Positions 1-6,945 of a DNA stretch of 17,089 nt are shown piece by piece. Below the pieces are notes generated by a model. It saw only the letters and a program-made list of their open reading frames with translations. It made no database searches and was not told the DNA's origin. Source of the DNA: Ignavibacteria bacterium (GTDB lineage: Bacteria; Bacteroidota; Ignavibacteria; Ignavibacteriales; Melioribacteraceae); NCBI GenBank assembly GCA_027347545.1, contig DAIEQT010000143.1, positions 1 to 17,089 on the forward strand. Reading direction: 5' to 3'. How positions within the stretch are numbered: the first letter of the stretch is position 1; each line of letters begins with the position of its first letter. A program made the position numbers and the translations under genes.

Positions 1-1464
1 CCTTTCGAATATTTAGTTGAACGACTAGGGTTCAAACCGGAGTCAATTGATTGGGCAATGATTCCCGAGTACGCAAACCATAAATGGGACGGAACAATAA
101 ATCCTCTTAAAACAATTTTAGATTGTCTGGCGCTTGGTGTAAGAAGGATTGGTGTTGAATCGGCCACGGGTACTGGTAAAACGAAAATTGGCGCCGGAAT
201 TGTTTTGTGGTTTCTTGAATGTTTCAAGAATGCTATGGTTGTAACAACTGCACCAAAAGCTGATCAGCTGAAGCTTCATATCTGGAAAGAGATTGGAATA
301 ATGTTCAATGATTTTGGCAAGGGCGAATTATTGTCTTCATTAAAACTTAGAATGGTCCCTGGTGAAGATAGTTGGTTAGCAGTTGGTTTTGTCGCCGGTG
401 TTGTAGCCAATGAAGAGTCATCAACAAAAGCACAAGGTTTTCACGCTGAGCATTTGCTTATAATTTTTGAAGAGACACCCGGAGTACCAAAACCAATTAT
501 GGAAGCTTTTCAAAACACAGCAGATGGAGCTCACAACATTATTTTAGCTTTCGGCAATCCTGATCATCAGCTAGATAATCTTCATAAGTTTTGTGGTCTT
601 CCAAATGTTACAGCAATTCGTATATCCGGAAAAGATCATCCAAATGTTGTTCTGAATAATCCGGCATTTATCCCGGGCGCCGTTACTGTGGATGGATTGA
701 GAGATAAAGAACTTCGTTACGGAATTGATTCACCGCTCTACAATTCACGCGCGTTAGGTATTTCTTCCGGACAATCAGTAAGTGCACTAATAAAACTTGA
801 GTGGATTAATTCAGCGATTGAAAGAGGGAAATTATTTCAGTTCGAGAACGGAAGATTTGATGAGACAAAAATTGAAGGCGCAAAAGCTTTAGGAGTTGAC
901 GTTGCAAATAGTGAGACCGGAGACAAGGCAGCAATTGCGAAAGGTAAAGGAAGCGTATTGTTAAGTGTAGTTGATTTTCAATGTCCGGATTCGAATCAAC
1001 TAGGCAAGCGTGATGTTTTACAAATAATGAATGATGAATTAATAAGTCCTGACAAAGTTGGCGTTGACAGTGTTGGAGTTGGCGCCGGAACAGTAAACGC
1101 ACTGAAAGAAATGGGGAAAAAAGTTATTGCCCTGGGAGGTGCTGACGCACCTATTAAAATTAAAATTGAAAAATCTAATGAGAAGAAAGAAGAGGACTTT
1201 AAAAATTTACGTTCTCAAATGTGGTGGCAACTTCGGGAAGATTTAAGAAATGGAATTCTTTCCTTTCCTAATGATCAAGAACTTGTTGCAGATCTGATCA
1301 CTCCGGAATGGGAGACAAAAAACGGAAAAATAATTATTGAGTCCAAGGAGACAATCAAGAGTCGTCTTCAGCATTCACCAAACAAGGGCGATGCAGTTGT
1401 TTATTGGAATTGGGTAAGGCAAACTAAAAAACCGGAATTAAAAGCTGTTCAACGGCCATATTAA
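1..1464 (+). CDS. terL: Phage terminase large subunit (5' end cut by window edge)
   Basis: ATPase and nuclease motor that packages DNA into the prohead through the portal. The reading frame is open back to base 1 without a stop, so the ATG at 58 is probably internal and the true start lies outside the window. Visible motifs: a Walker A-type loop (ESATGTGKTK, about nt 157-186), a Walker B strand ending in acidic residues (LLIIFEE, about nt 454-474), and a C-terminal RuvC/RNase H-like nuclease with acidic residues in GVDVANSETGD (Asp codon 898-900), VGVDSVG (Asp codon 1066-1068) and NKGDAV (Asp codon 1390-1392). All three metal-ligand positions expected of the TerL nuclease are present, so it looks intact. 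The portal gene follows after 13 bases, the usual order. The small terminase would lie upstream. Family call is firm; subfamily not determined. Confidence 0.95.
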   Translation, partial: PFEYLVERLGFKPESIDWAMIPEYANHKWDGTINPLKTILDCLALGVRRIGVESATGTGKTKIGAGIVLWFLECFKNAMVVTTAPKADQLKLHIWKEIGIMFNDFGKGELLSSLKLRMVPGEDSWLAVGFVAGVVANEESSTKAQGFHAEHLLIIFEETPGVPKPIMEAFQNTADGAHNIILAFGNPDHQLDNLHKFCGLPNVTAIRISGKDHPNVVLNNPAFIPGAVTVDGLRDKELRYGIDSPLYNSRALGISSGQSVSALIKLEWINSAIERGKLFQFENGRFDETKIEGAKALGVDVANSETGDKAAIAKGKGSVLLSVVDFQCPDSNQLGKRDVLQIMNDELISPDKVGVDSVGVGAGTVNALKEMGKKVIALGGADAPIKIKIEKSNEKKEEDFKNLRSQMWWQLREDLRNGILSFPNDQELVADLITPEWETKNGKIIIESKETIKSRLQHSPNKGDAVVYWNWVRQTKKPELKAVQRPY

Positions 1465-1477
1465 AAGTGAGGATGAA

Positions 1478-2875
1478 ATGACTAGTCAAGAAGTAATAAA
1501 ATTGCTCGAAATGTACAGTAATCAAATCAACAGTAAAATTATTAAGGATTTGATTTCTGATCATTTACCAATAAAACAAAAAACACAAAAGTTATATCAG
1601 TCATACTCCGGTGATGTGGCTATTAAGACTCGAACTTTCGATGATGTGAATAAAATAAACAGCAAACTTCCGAATGATTACCGTGGAGATATTGTTGACG
1701 GAATCACGGGCTATATGTTCGGTGAAAACATTAGCTATGTGATTGATAAATCCAAATTATCAGAGACAGAATATAAGAACGCATCCGAAAGGTTGAATAC
1801 TTTCTTAATAAAAAATAACATTGAGGATCTCGATAGTACGACCGGCGAGATGATGTCAATTTGTGGTCATGCTGCACGCTTACTTTATATCGACAAAGAA
1901 GGCAATGAGAAAGTAATGAGCATCAATCCATGGGAAGTGGTTTTTGTAATGAACCAGACCATTGATGAAGTACAGTTCGCAATGATCTATTATGAAATTG
2001 AGATTATTGAAAATGGAGACAGAAAAAAGAGAACACGTGTTGAGTGGTATGATTCTACTACTGTAACATTTTTCATTTCCAATGATTCCGGGGATTATGA
2101 TCTCGATCTTAGTGAAACTAAAAATCCATTGCCTCACATGTTCAAATATGTCCCGGTAGTTCGTTACACGAATAACAATTTGCTGAAAGGTGATTTTGAA
2201 AAAGTAGAAGAATTGATTGATGCTTATGACAGATCACTAAGTGATATTCAAAATGAAGTTGAGGAATTCCGGTTAGCATATTTTGCATTCTACGGAGTAG
2301 AACCGACACCAGAAGTAATCAAGGCTGCCAGACAGACCGGAGCGTTTAATTTCCCCGAAGGTTCCAAGGGTGAATTCTTAACAAAAGATTTGAATGGAGC
2401 TGTTGAGTTTCTAAAGGATCACAAAAAGACACTCAATGAGAATATTTACAAATTTGCGAAAGCTGTTGACATGAGAGATGAGCAGTTTTCCGGATCAGCG
2501 ATGAGTGGTGAAAGTCGGAAATGGAAACTCGTTGCTCTTGAGAACCGGGCAAAAACAAAAGAGAGGAAATTTGTAAAAGGATTGCGTGAAATGTTCAAAG
2601 TTATTTGTTCAGCGTGGGAAACGAAACAAATCAAATTGAATTATGAAGATATCAGTTTTCAATTTAAGCGTAATCTTCCGGTTGATCTCAGTTACATCGC
2701 AGATGTACTCAGTAAACTAAATGGTCAGATCAGCGATGAGACACGGTTAAGTCTCGCTCCATTTATCAAAGATGTTGAAGGTGAAATTGAAAAGATAAAA
2801 GCAGAGCAAGAAGGCAAAGTGAATTTTGATACTCTCCCTATAGTAAAGCCAAATGATGGGAATATTCAACAATGA
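1478..2875 (+). CDS. Portal protein, SPP1 gp6-like family
   Basis: Forms the dodecameric ring at one capsid vertex through which DNA is packaged and ejected. The 465-residue length, the position between TerL and MuF, and the N-terminal segment RGDIVDGITGYMFGENISY (about residues 68-86) are typical of the SPP1 gp6-type portal family. The middle has the usual portal pattern of an aromatic and Asp-rich wing followed by a long helical region (DAYDRSLSDIQNEVEEFR, near residues 248-265) and a late helix carrying MSGESRKWK. The start is supported by a GTGAGG ribosome site just upstream (about 1468-1473) and by the short gap after the TerL stop. Its stop overlaps the next ATG in an ATGA motif, which implies translational coupling. 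Confidence 0.92.
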   Translation: MTSQEVIKLLEMYSNQINSKIIKDLISDHLPIKQKTQKLYQSYSGDVAIKTRTFDDVNKINSKLPNDYRGDIVDGITGYMFGENISYVIDKSKLSETEYKNASERLNTFLIKNNIEDLDSTTGEMMSICGHAARLLYIDKEGNEKVMSINPWEVVFVMNQTIDEVQFAMIYYEIEIIENGDRKKRTRVEWYDSTTVTFFISNDSGDYDLDLSETKNPLPHMFKYVPVVRYTNNNLLKGDFEKVEELIDAYDRSLSDIQNEVEEFRLAYFAFYGVEPTPEVIKAARQTGAFNFPEGSKGEFLTKDLNGAVEFLKDHKKTLNENIYKFAKAVDMRDEQFSGSAMSGESRKWKLVALENRAKTKERKFVKGLREMFKVICSAWETKQIKLNYEDISFQFKRNLPVDLSYIADVLSKLNGQISDETRLSLAPFIKDVEGEIEKIKAEQEGKVNFDTLPIVKPNDGNIQQ

Positions 2876-3108
2876 CAGATGAGCAGTTAGAAAAGGAAAA
2901 CGCAGAATTGTCGGAAGTTATGCACGAGAAGGTAAAAGAACTTGCCAAATATTTTGACAGTGTTCAGATATTTTGTACAAAGCATGAGTCTGATAAAATT
3001 GGTACATCACATCTGACGGAATGTTCTGGAAATTATTTTGCACGTTATGGCCAGATTAAGTTATGGGTAGAGAAACAATCATTGAACGGAGAAGAGATTG
3101 ATTCGTGA
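2872..3108 (+). CDS. Small conserved phage protein between portal and MuF
   Basis: A 78-residue protein of unknown function. It starts with a charged helical stretch (residues 1-27) and continues with a compact segment containing IFCTKHESD, a second Cys, and GNYFARYGQIKLWVE. This FARYGQ-type motif is one I associate with short proteins next to portal and MuF genes in other phages, but I cannot name a role. The gene overlaps the portal by 4 bases (ATGA) and the following MuF gene by 11 bases, so it looks like an integral part of the head operon. Two Cys and two His are present but are not spaced as a classical zinc finger. Confidence 0.75.
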   Translation: MTDEQLEKENAELSEVMHEKVKELAKYFDSVQIFCTKHESDKIGTSHLTECSGNYFARYGQIKLWVEKQSLNGEEIDS

Positions 3109-4882
3109 AGAAGTAAATATCCGTCTGGCAAAATTACTCTCAAAAGCTGATGCTGATGTTGAGAAGATTTTAAAAGAGTTCGAACCAAATTTAATTCGCG
3201 CTTATAAAAGTTCTCTTGAAAACATAAAAAAAGAAATTGCATGGATCTTTGAGAAGTACGGTGCGAAGGTTACTTACGGCCAGATGCAAGCTTATAATCG
3301 TTTAACAGGAATTGAGAAAGAGATTGCTCAAGAGTTGAAAAATCTAACCGGAGAAACAGTTAAGCTTACTACAAAAAAATTCAAAGAGACATTCACTGAA
3401 GGATATTACAGAACCGCTTTTGCTCTCGAAGTTGGAACCGGATTCAAACTTGGTTTTGGAACATTGAATAAAAGTTTAGTCGAAGCAGCTATACTAAATC
3501 CGTTGGACCGTTTGAAGTGGACTGAACGGATGGGAATAACAACAGAAACTTATACTAGAGTTATCAATCAAGAAGTTGCGACTGGGTTAAATCAAGGGAC
3601 CGGTTATGTGAACATTGCCAGAGCGATAACAGATAAATTTGGAGGCAAGGGTTTAACCGAACCTGGTTTGTACCCGCGGATGTTGAGAATTGTACAAACG
3701 GAAGGACACCGGGTTCAAAATGCTGCTCGAGTTACGGCGTTTGATAAATCTGAAAGAGCAGCGGAACTGTTAGGAGTGGAAACAGAGCGTGTTTGGTTAC
3801 ATCCGGATGGTGTGAAAGAGCCACGTGAAGATCATATCAAGATGAATGATAAACCAGCCAACAAAGAAGGGAAATTTATTCTTCCGGATGGAACTGTTAC
3901 CGATGGACCTGGACTGACAGGGAAACCAGAACATGATATAAATTGTTTTCCAGGTTATATAAACGTTAACACACCAACGCAAATCAAGGGATTGACAAAA
4001 AGATATTATGAAGGTGAATTAATTGAGATTACTACAGTTGGTGGCATAAAGCTCGCCGGAACCCCGAATCACCCAGTACTTACGCAACATGGTTGGGTTG
4101 CTTTGAATTCGCTTAATGAGGGAAGCCACATATTCAGCGCAGGATTTCGTAATGTAATGTCTTCCCGAGATCCAAATATAGATAATACTCCAATTGCGTT
4201 TCGCGAGATATTTAATTTTGCGAACATCATTTTTCCGCACAAGAGGGCTGCCATCATCACAGAGAATTTCCACGGCGACGGGATCATAGGCGATGTCAAG
4301 ATTATAACGCCCAAAGGCTTTCTGAGGAACTCCCTCCAAATCATATTTAGCAAGCCATTTTTCAAAAACAGTTTCCTCTTTACCGAGTTTGGAAAGAGTT
4401 CGTTCTTTAGTTATCGCTTTTTTATGCATCTCCTCCTCTGGTATTACTCTACCTTTAACCGCCTCGTGAGCCTTTGCGTAGAGTTTTTGTCTCTCACTTT
4501 TAGAAAGGCTTTCCCATCTATTGATCAAAGCTTCACTAAGATTACGAGGAGTGATATTGTTCTCCCTCAAAATTCTATAAATAATCTGTCGGCTGACTTT
4601 GAATCTCTTTGCAAGAGCATGGACAGAAATTCCCTTGTTGTAAAGGACGACAACATTCTTACTATTAATCGAAGTGTTTTTAGAGGGCATGTTTATAATC
4701 TCGAAACAATTAATAATTATTACCTTGTAAATATAGACAAAAACAATGACAATATGATAATTGCTCACAATTGTCATTGTACTTCTTTTCTGAAAATCAA
4801 AATGATGCCTAAAAGAGGGCGGCAGATAAATCCGGATGTGAATTATACCGACTGGTTCCAGTTGAGAATAGCCGCAAACTAA
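3098..4882 (+). CDS. MuF/SPP1 gp7-like head morphogenesis protein, intein-containing precursor
   Basis: Minor head protein of the MuF (SPP1 gp7) type, which binds the portal and takes part in early head assembly and DNA ejection. The precursor is 594 residues. The N-extein (1-282) has a long helical region and then the MuF domain with RIVQTEGHRVQNAA and EREDHIKM-like blocks (PREDHIKMN, near 241-249). The C-extein starts at residue 559. Joining the exteins gives a 318-residue protein with the sequence HDIN|CHCTSF, which restores the conserved INCxC motif at the end of the MuF domain. The start codon is TTG at 3098, preceded by GGAG at 3089-3092. No in-frame ATG gives a better start, and it overlaps the upstream gene by 11 bases. 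The insertion carries splicing motifs (see the intein entry), so it is a spliceable element, not a domain fusion. Confidence 0.92.
   Translation: MIREEVNIRLAKLLSKADADVEKILKEFEPNLIRAYKSSLENIKKEIAWIFEKYGAKVTYGQMQAYNRLTGIEKEIAQELKNLTGETVKLTTKKFKETFTEGYYRTAFALEVGTGFKLGFGTLNKSLVEAAILNPLDRLKWTERMGITTETYTRVINQEVATGLNQGTGYVNIARAITDKFGGKGLTEPGLYPRMLRIVQTEGHRVQNAARVTAFDKSERAAELLGVETERVWLHPDGVKEPREDHIKMNDKPANKEGKFILPDGTVTDGPGLTGKPEHDINCFPGYINVNTPTQIKGLTKRYYEGELIEITTVGGIKLAGTPNHPVLTQHGWVALNSLNEGSHIFSAGFRNVMSSRDPNIDNTPIAFREIFNFANIIFPHKRAAIITENFHGDGIIGDVKIITPKGFLRNSLQIIFSKPFFKNSFLFTEFGKSSFFSYRFFMHLLLWYYSTFNRLVSLCVEFLSLTFRKAFPSIDQSFTKITRSDIVLPQNSINNLSADFESLCKSMDRNSLVVKDDNILTINRSVFRGHVYNLETINNYYLVNIDKNNDNMIIAHNCHCTSFLKIKMMPKRGRQINPDVNYTDWFQLRIAAN
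3944..4771 (+). mobile_element. Intein inserted in the MuF domain (276 residues)
   Basis: Self-splicing protein element, residues 283-558 of the precursor. Block A: Cys1 with CFPGYINVNTPTQIKG. Block B: GTPNHPVLT with the TxxH signature at intein residues 40-43 (nt 4061-4072). Block F: HVYNLETINNYYLVN from residue 249. Block G: IIAHN with penultimate His and terminal Asn, followed by Cys as the +1 nucleophile (4772-4774). All residues needed for the standard class 1 splicing pathway are visible. Residues about 70-240 on the sense strand are rich in Phe, Ser and Leu, with no LAGLIDADG, HNH or other recognisable sense-strand endonuclease. This fits antisense translation of a Lys/Glu-rich gene, and such a gene (an endonuclease) is encoded on the - strand. 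The boundaries are set by Cys1 and HN/C and are exact if splicing is canonical. Confidence 0.93.
4019..4690 (-). CDS. HTH plus Vsr-like (EDxHD-type) homing endonuclease, antisense inside the intein
   Basis: Likely homing endonuclease that spreads the intein by cutting intein-free MuF genes. The 223-residue protein has a helix-turn-helix (about 12-48: KGISVHALAKRFKVSRQIIY, then RNLSEA), a basic linker of the kind seen in phage homing enzymes (NRWESLSKSERQKLYAKAH, 57-75, then VKG), and a Vsr-like nuclease core: Glu candidates at 105-110, RYNLDIAY with Asp132, VAVEI with Glu141, DDG at 145-147, and RKIKYLAKRNWSIIYIW (157-173). The start chosen is the ATG at 4690. An ATG at 4777 gives a 29-residue longer form, but that extension is hydrophobic, Ile/Val-rich and antisense to intein block F, and it precedes the HTH. 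A GAG lies about 9 bases before the ATG; no convincing promoter is seen. The codons pair in exact register with the sense intein codons. A His expected after the DG turn is not seen, so activity is uncertain. Confidence 0.85.
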   Translation of the reverse strand: MPSKNTSINSKNVVVLYNKGISVHALAKRFKVSRQIIYRILRENNITPRNLSEALINRWESLSKSERQKLYAKAHEAVKGRVIPEEEMHKKAITKERTLSKLGKEETVFEKWLAKYDLEGVPQKAFGRYNLDIAYDPVAVEILCDDGSPLVRKNDVRKIKYLAKRNWSIIYIWISGRHYITKSCAEYVASLIKRIQSNPTMLRKYWVIRGSGELYATNCSNLN

Positions 4883-5021
4883 GAAAAATTATTTTTTTTC
4901 ATCTCCCACTTTTTCCCATGACAAAGCAATTCTGAAAAATTACGTTACATCAAGATTTTTAATCACTCATAACAAAATTGAACTTGTAGGCTCGTACTAC
5001 AAGGGCGAGGAGAAAAGGATC
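4883..5021 (+). promoter_or_regulatory. Non-coding gap before the scaffold gene with A/T tract and hairpin
   Basis: The longest clear gap in this otherwise compact cluster. Just after the MuF stop there is an A5-TTA-T8 tract (about 4884-4899), which could form a weak AT-only terminator hairpin. At 4983-4989 (CTTGTAG) and 4997-5003 (CTACAAG) there is a perfect 7-bp inverted repeat with a 7-base loop, ending a few bases before the ribosome site GCGAGGAG (5006-5012... through AAAAGGA) of the scaffold gene. The hairpin could stabilise the 5' end of a scaffold/coat transcript or modulate translation. A promoter here is plausible because scaffold and coat need high expression, but I see no convincing -35/-10 pair. 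Confidence 0.35.
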
Positions 5022-5618
5022 ATGGATTTTAAGACAATCATCGCTAAAATAAAAAAAGGCGAAGCTCTCACAGCCGACGAAATTTCTTTCATAGAAGGAC
5101 TTAAGACGCTCACACCAGAGAGTGTTAAGGATTATCTAGAGAAAGATGAAGCTGGTAAGAAGTATCTGCAAGGTTTGAACGATGCAGCTGTCACAAAAGG
5201 TATTGCAACTTTCAAAGAGAAAACAATGCCTGGTTTGATTGAAGAAGAAATCAAGAAAAAATTTCCGGCAGAAACGGAATCTGAGAAGAAACTTCGATTG
5301 CTGGAAGAAGATCACAACAAGACAAAAGCAGAATTGAAACGTAAGGATCTACTCAACAAAGCAACATCAATAGCTGTTGAGAAAAAACTTCCGTTAAAAC
5401 TTGTTGAAAAATTTCTTGGTGATGATGAAGAAATGACAATCAAAAATATGGAGTTGCTGGAAGCAGAATATAACAGCGCCGTGACTGCAGCTGTAGATGT
5501 GAAGTTTAAAGAAAATGGCAGAGAACCGGGAGGAAGCGGTAATCCTAATCCAGGGCCTGATTACAGTAAAATGAGTGACGATGAATATTTCAAACACAAA
5601 ACAGCAGATAAAAAATAA
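5022..5618 (+). CDS. Phage capsid scaffolding protein
   Basis: Internal scaffold that directs coat assembly and leaves before or during packaging. The 198-residue protein is acidic/basic, almost wholly helical in character and predicted coiled coil in its middle (about residues 65-115, rich in E, K and L). It is followed by a disordered Gly/Pro/Asn linker (EPGGSGNPNPGP, near 168-179) and a short C-terminal charged helix (YSKMSDDEYFKHKTADKK). This layout, with a helical body and a short C-terminal coat-binding helix, is that of phage scaffold proteins of the gp20/DUF4355-like kind. It sits immediately upstream of the coat gene, as expected. A strong Shine-Dalgarno region (GAGGAG and AAGGA) precedes the ATG. 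No protease domain is visible. Confidence 0.85.
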   Translation: MDFKTIIAKIKKGEALTADEISFIEGLKTLTPESVKDYLEKDEAGKKYLQGLNDAAVTKGIATFKEKTMPGLIEEEIKKKFPAETESEKKLRLLEEDHNKTKAELKRKDLLNKATSIAVEKKLPLKLVEKFLGDDEEMTIKNMELLEAEYNSAVTAAVDVKFKENGREPGGSGNPNPGPDYSKMSDDEYFKHKTADKK

Positions 5619-5630
5619 CGGAGATGTAAA

Positions 5631-6875
5631 ATGAAAAAGTTTTTATTCAAACACTCATTTGTAGCGGCAATGATTGCACTTGTGTTAGTTGCGGTTACAG
5701 CAGCTTTCCTTCACCCGGTATCAATTAAGGGCGGAATTATTTTAGCGAACACGTTTCTAACAACGCAGTTGATTGCTCGTGAAGCATTGGTGCGTTTGAG
5801 AAACATGTTGGTTATGAAGGCACTCATTCATAATGATTATTCTTCAACTTTCCAGAAACAAGGTGATACAATCCGCGTAAAGAAACCAGCCACTTATGTA
5901 GCTGATGAATTTGGCGGTACAATTAACCTTCAAACAATTGGTGAAGATTCGGTAAATGTTGTGTTGAATCATATAGCAGATGTTTCAATCGCTATCACTT
6001 CAAAAGAGAAAGCATTGAACATTGATGACTTTGGTGATCAATATTTGAATCCGGCAATGGAAGCAATCGCTCAAAAAGTTGATGCTGATATTATGAGTGA
6101 AGTTTATAAAGAAGTTCCTTTCTTTGTCGGAGTTTCAGGTACAACTCCGAGCGCACTTGATGATTTTGCAAATGCAAGAAAAATTTTAAATATCAACCGT
6201 GTACCTCAGGCAATGAGACGCGCTGTTTGGGATCCGAACGCGGATGCTAAGTTCACTGTAATTCCATCAATCGTTAATGCAGAAAAATCCGGAAGTACAT
6301 TAGCACTACGTGAAGGTTCAATTGGCAGGATCCAGGCGCTTGATAACTACATGAGCCAGAACGTTGTTACACACGCAGCCGGAACATTTACGGCAGTTGC
6401 CGCACCAAAAGTTAACACGCTCGCAGTGGTTGACAGTAATACAATCATTCTCAAGGGCGGAGCTGGTACTGAGACAATCAAAAAAGGTGATTGTTTCTAT
6501 GTGACATCCGCGGGCAAGAATTACTATTATTCAGCCGCCGCAGATGCTGCAGCTGTTGCTGGTGTTGTCTCTGTAACCACATTCCAGAAAGTTCAAGCAG
6601 CTCATGCTGTTGATGATGTGATTGTTTTTCCAGATAAGACAGCTGGCGGACACGTATCAAATTTAGCATTCCATAGAAACGCATTCGCATTTGTTCAGAG
6701 ACCTCTTGAGGCTCCAGCCGGCGGAGCGACAGGTTACACAGTAAACTTTGAAGGTTTATCACTTCGCGTTGTTCAGGGTTATAATATCTCTACGAAGGTT
6801 GAAACACTTTCGATGGATATTCTTTACGGAATTAAAGCAATTTATCCACAGTTAGCCACCAGGGTACTTGGATAG
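5631..6875 (+). CDS. Major capsid protein, P22 coat (gp5)-like, with hydrophobic N-terminal leader
   Basis: Main shell protein. From residue 39 (ANTFLTTQLIAREALVRL) the sequence follows the P22 gp5-type coat family: a GDTIRVKKPATY block near 79-90, a central beta-rich insertion region with KKGDCFYVTSAG (about 283-294), NLAFHRNAFAFVQRPL, and a terminal SLRVVQGYN...DILYGIKAIYPQLATRVLG. The length of 414 is normal for this family. The odd part is the first 38 residues: MKKFLFKHS followed by a roughly 17-residue hydrophobic stretch to AAFLHP, which reads like a Sec signal peptide or membrane anchor. The ATG at 5631 has a good ribosome site (GGAG about 8 bases upstream). An internal AAGGGCGGA lies just before the conserved fold, but the nearest codons there are ATT and TTA, not a standard start. 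Confidence 0.9.
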   Translation: MKKFLFKHSFVAAMIALVLVAVTAAFLHPVSIKGGIILANTFLTTQLIAREALVRLRNMLVMKALIHNDYSSTFQKQGDTIRVKKPATYVADEFGGTINLQTIGEDSVNVVLNHIADVSIAITSKEKALNIDDFGDQYLNPAMEAIAQKVDADIMSEVYKEVPFFVGVSGTTPSALDDFANARKILNINRVPQAMRRAVWDPNADAKFTVIPSIVNAEKSGSTLALREGSIGRIQALDNYMSQNVVTHAAGTFTAVAAPKVNTLAVVDSNTIILKGGAGTETIKKGDCFYVTSAGKNYYYSAAADAAAVAGVVSVTTFQKVQAAHAVDDVIVFPDKTAGGHVSNLAFHRNAFAFVQRPLEAPAGGATGYTVNFEGLSLRVVQGYNISTKVETLSMDILYGIKAIYPQLATRVLG

Positions 6876-6884
6876 CATCGTCGT

Positions 6885-6921
6885 AATGGAGAGTGTGACC
6901 GGCGCTCTCCATTATTTTTTT
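6885..6921 (+). terminator. Intrinsic terminator after the coat gene
   Basis: A perfect 9-bp inverted repeat, AATGGAGAG (6885-6893) and CTCTCCATT (6905-6913), is extended inward by G-C and G-T pairs. It is followed directly by an A and a run of seven T (6915-6921). It starts 10 bases after the coat stop codon. Such a structure probably ends or attenuates scaffold/coat transcription and keeps downstream connector and tail genes at a lower level. Confidence 0.88.
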
Positions 6922-6945
6922 CAACTTTAATTCGTGGAGAGAAAA

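Noticed and set aside
806..1102. Antisense reading frame in the terminase gene
   Set aside because: Low-complexity Leu/Arg/Gln-rich translation, no ribosome site and fully inside a conserved gene.
4069..4365. Second antisense reading frame of 98 codons in the intein
   Set aside because: Overlaps the endonuclease gene in another frame and has no domain features; a by-product of open frames.
4690..4777. Longer start for the antisense endonuclease at 4777
   Set aside because: The 29 extra residues are hydrophobic, overlap intein block F/G codons and precede the HTH; the ATG at 4690 gives a sensible N terminus.
6478..6762. Antisense reading frame in the coat gene
   Set aside because: Gln/Leu/Arg-rich translation opposite an Ala-rich coding stretch; a shadow of the coat gene.
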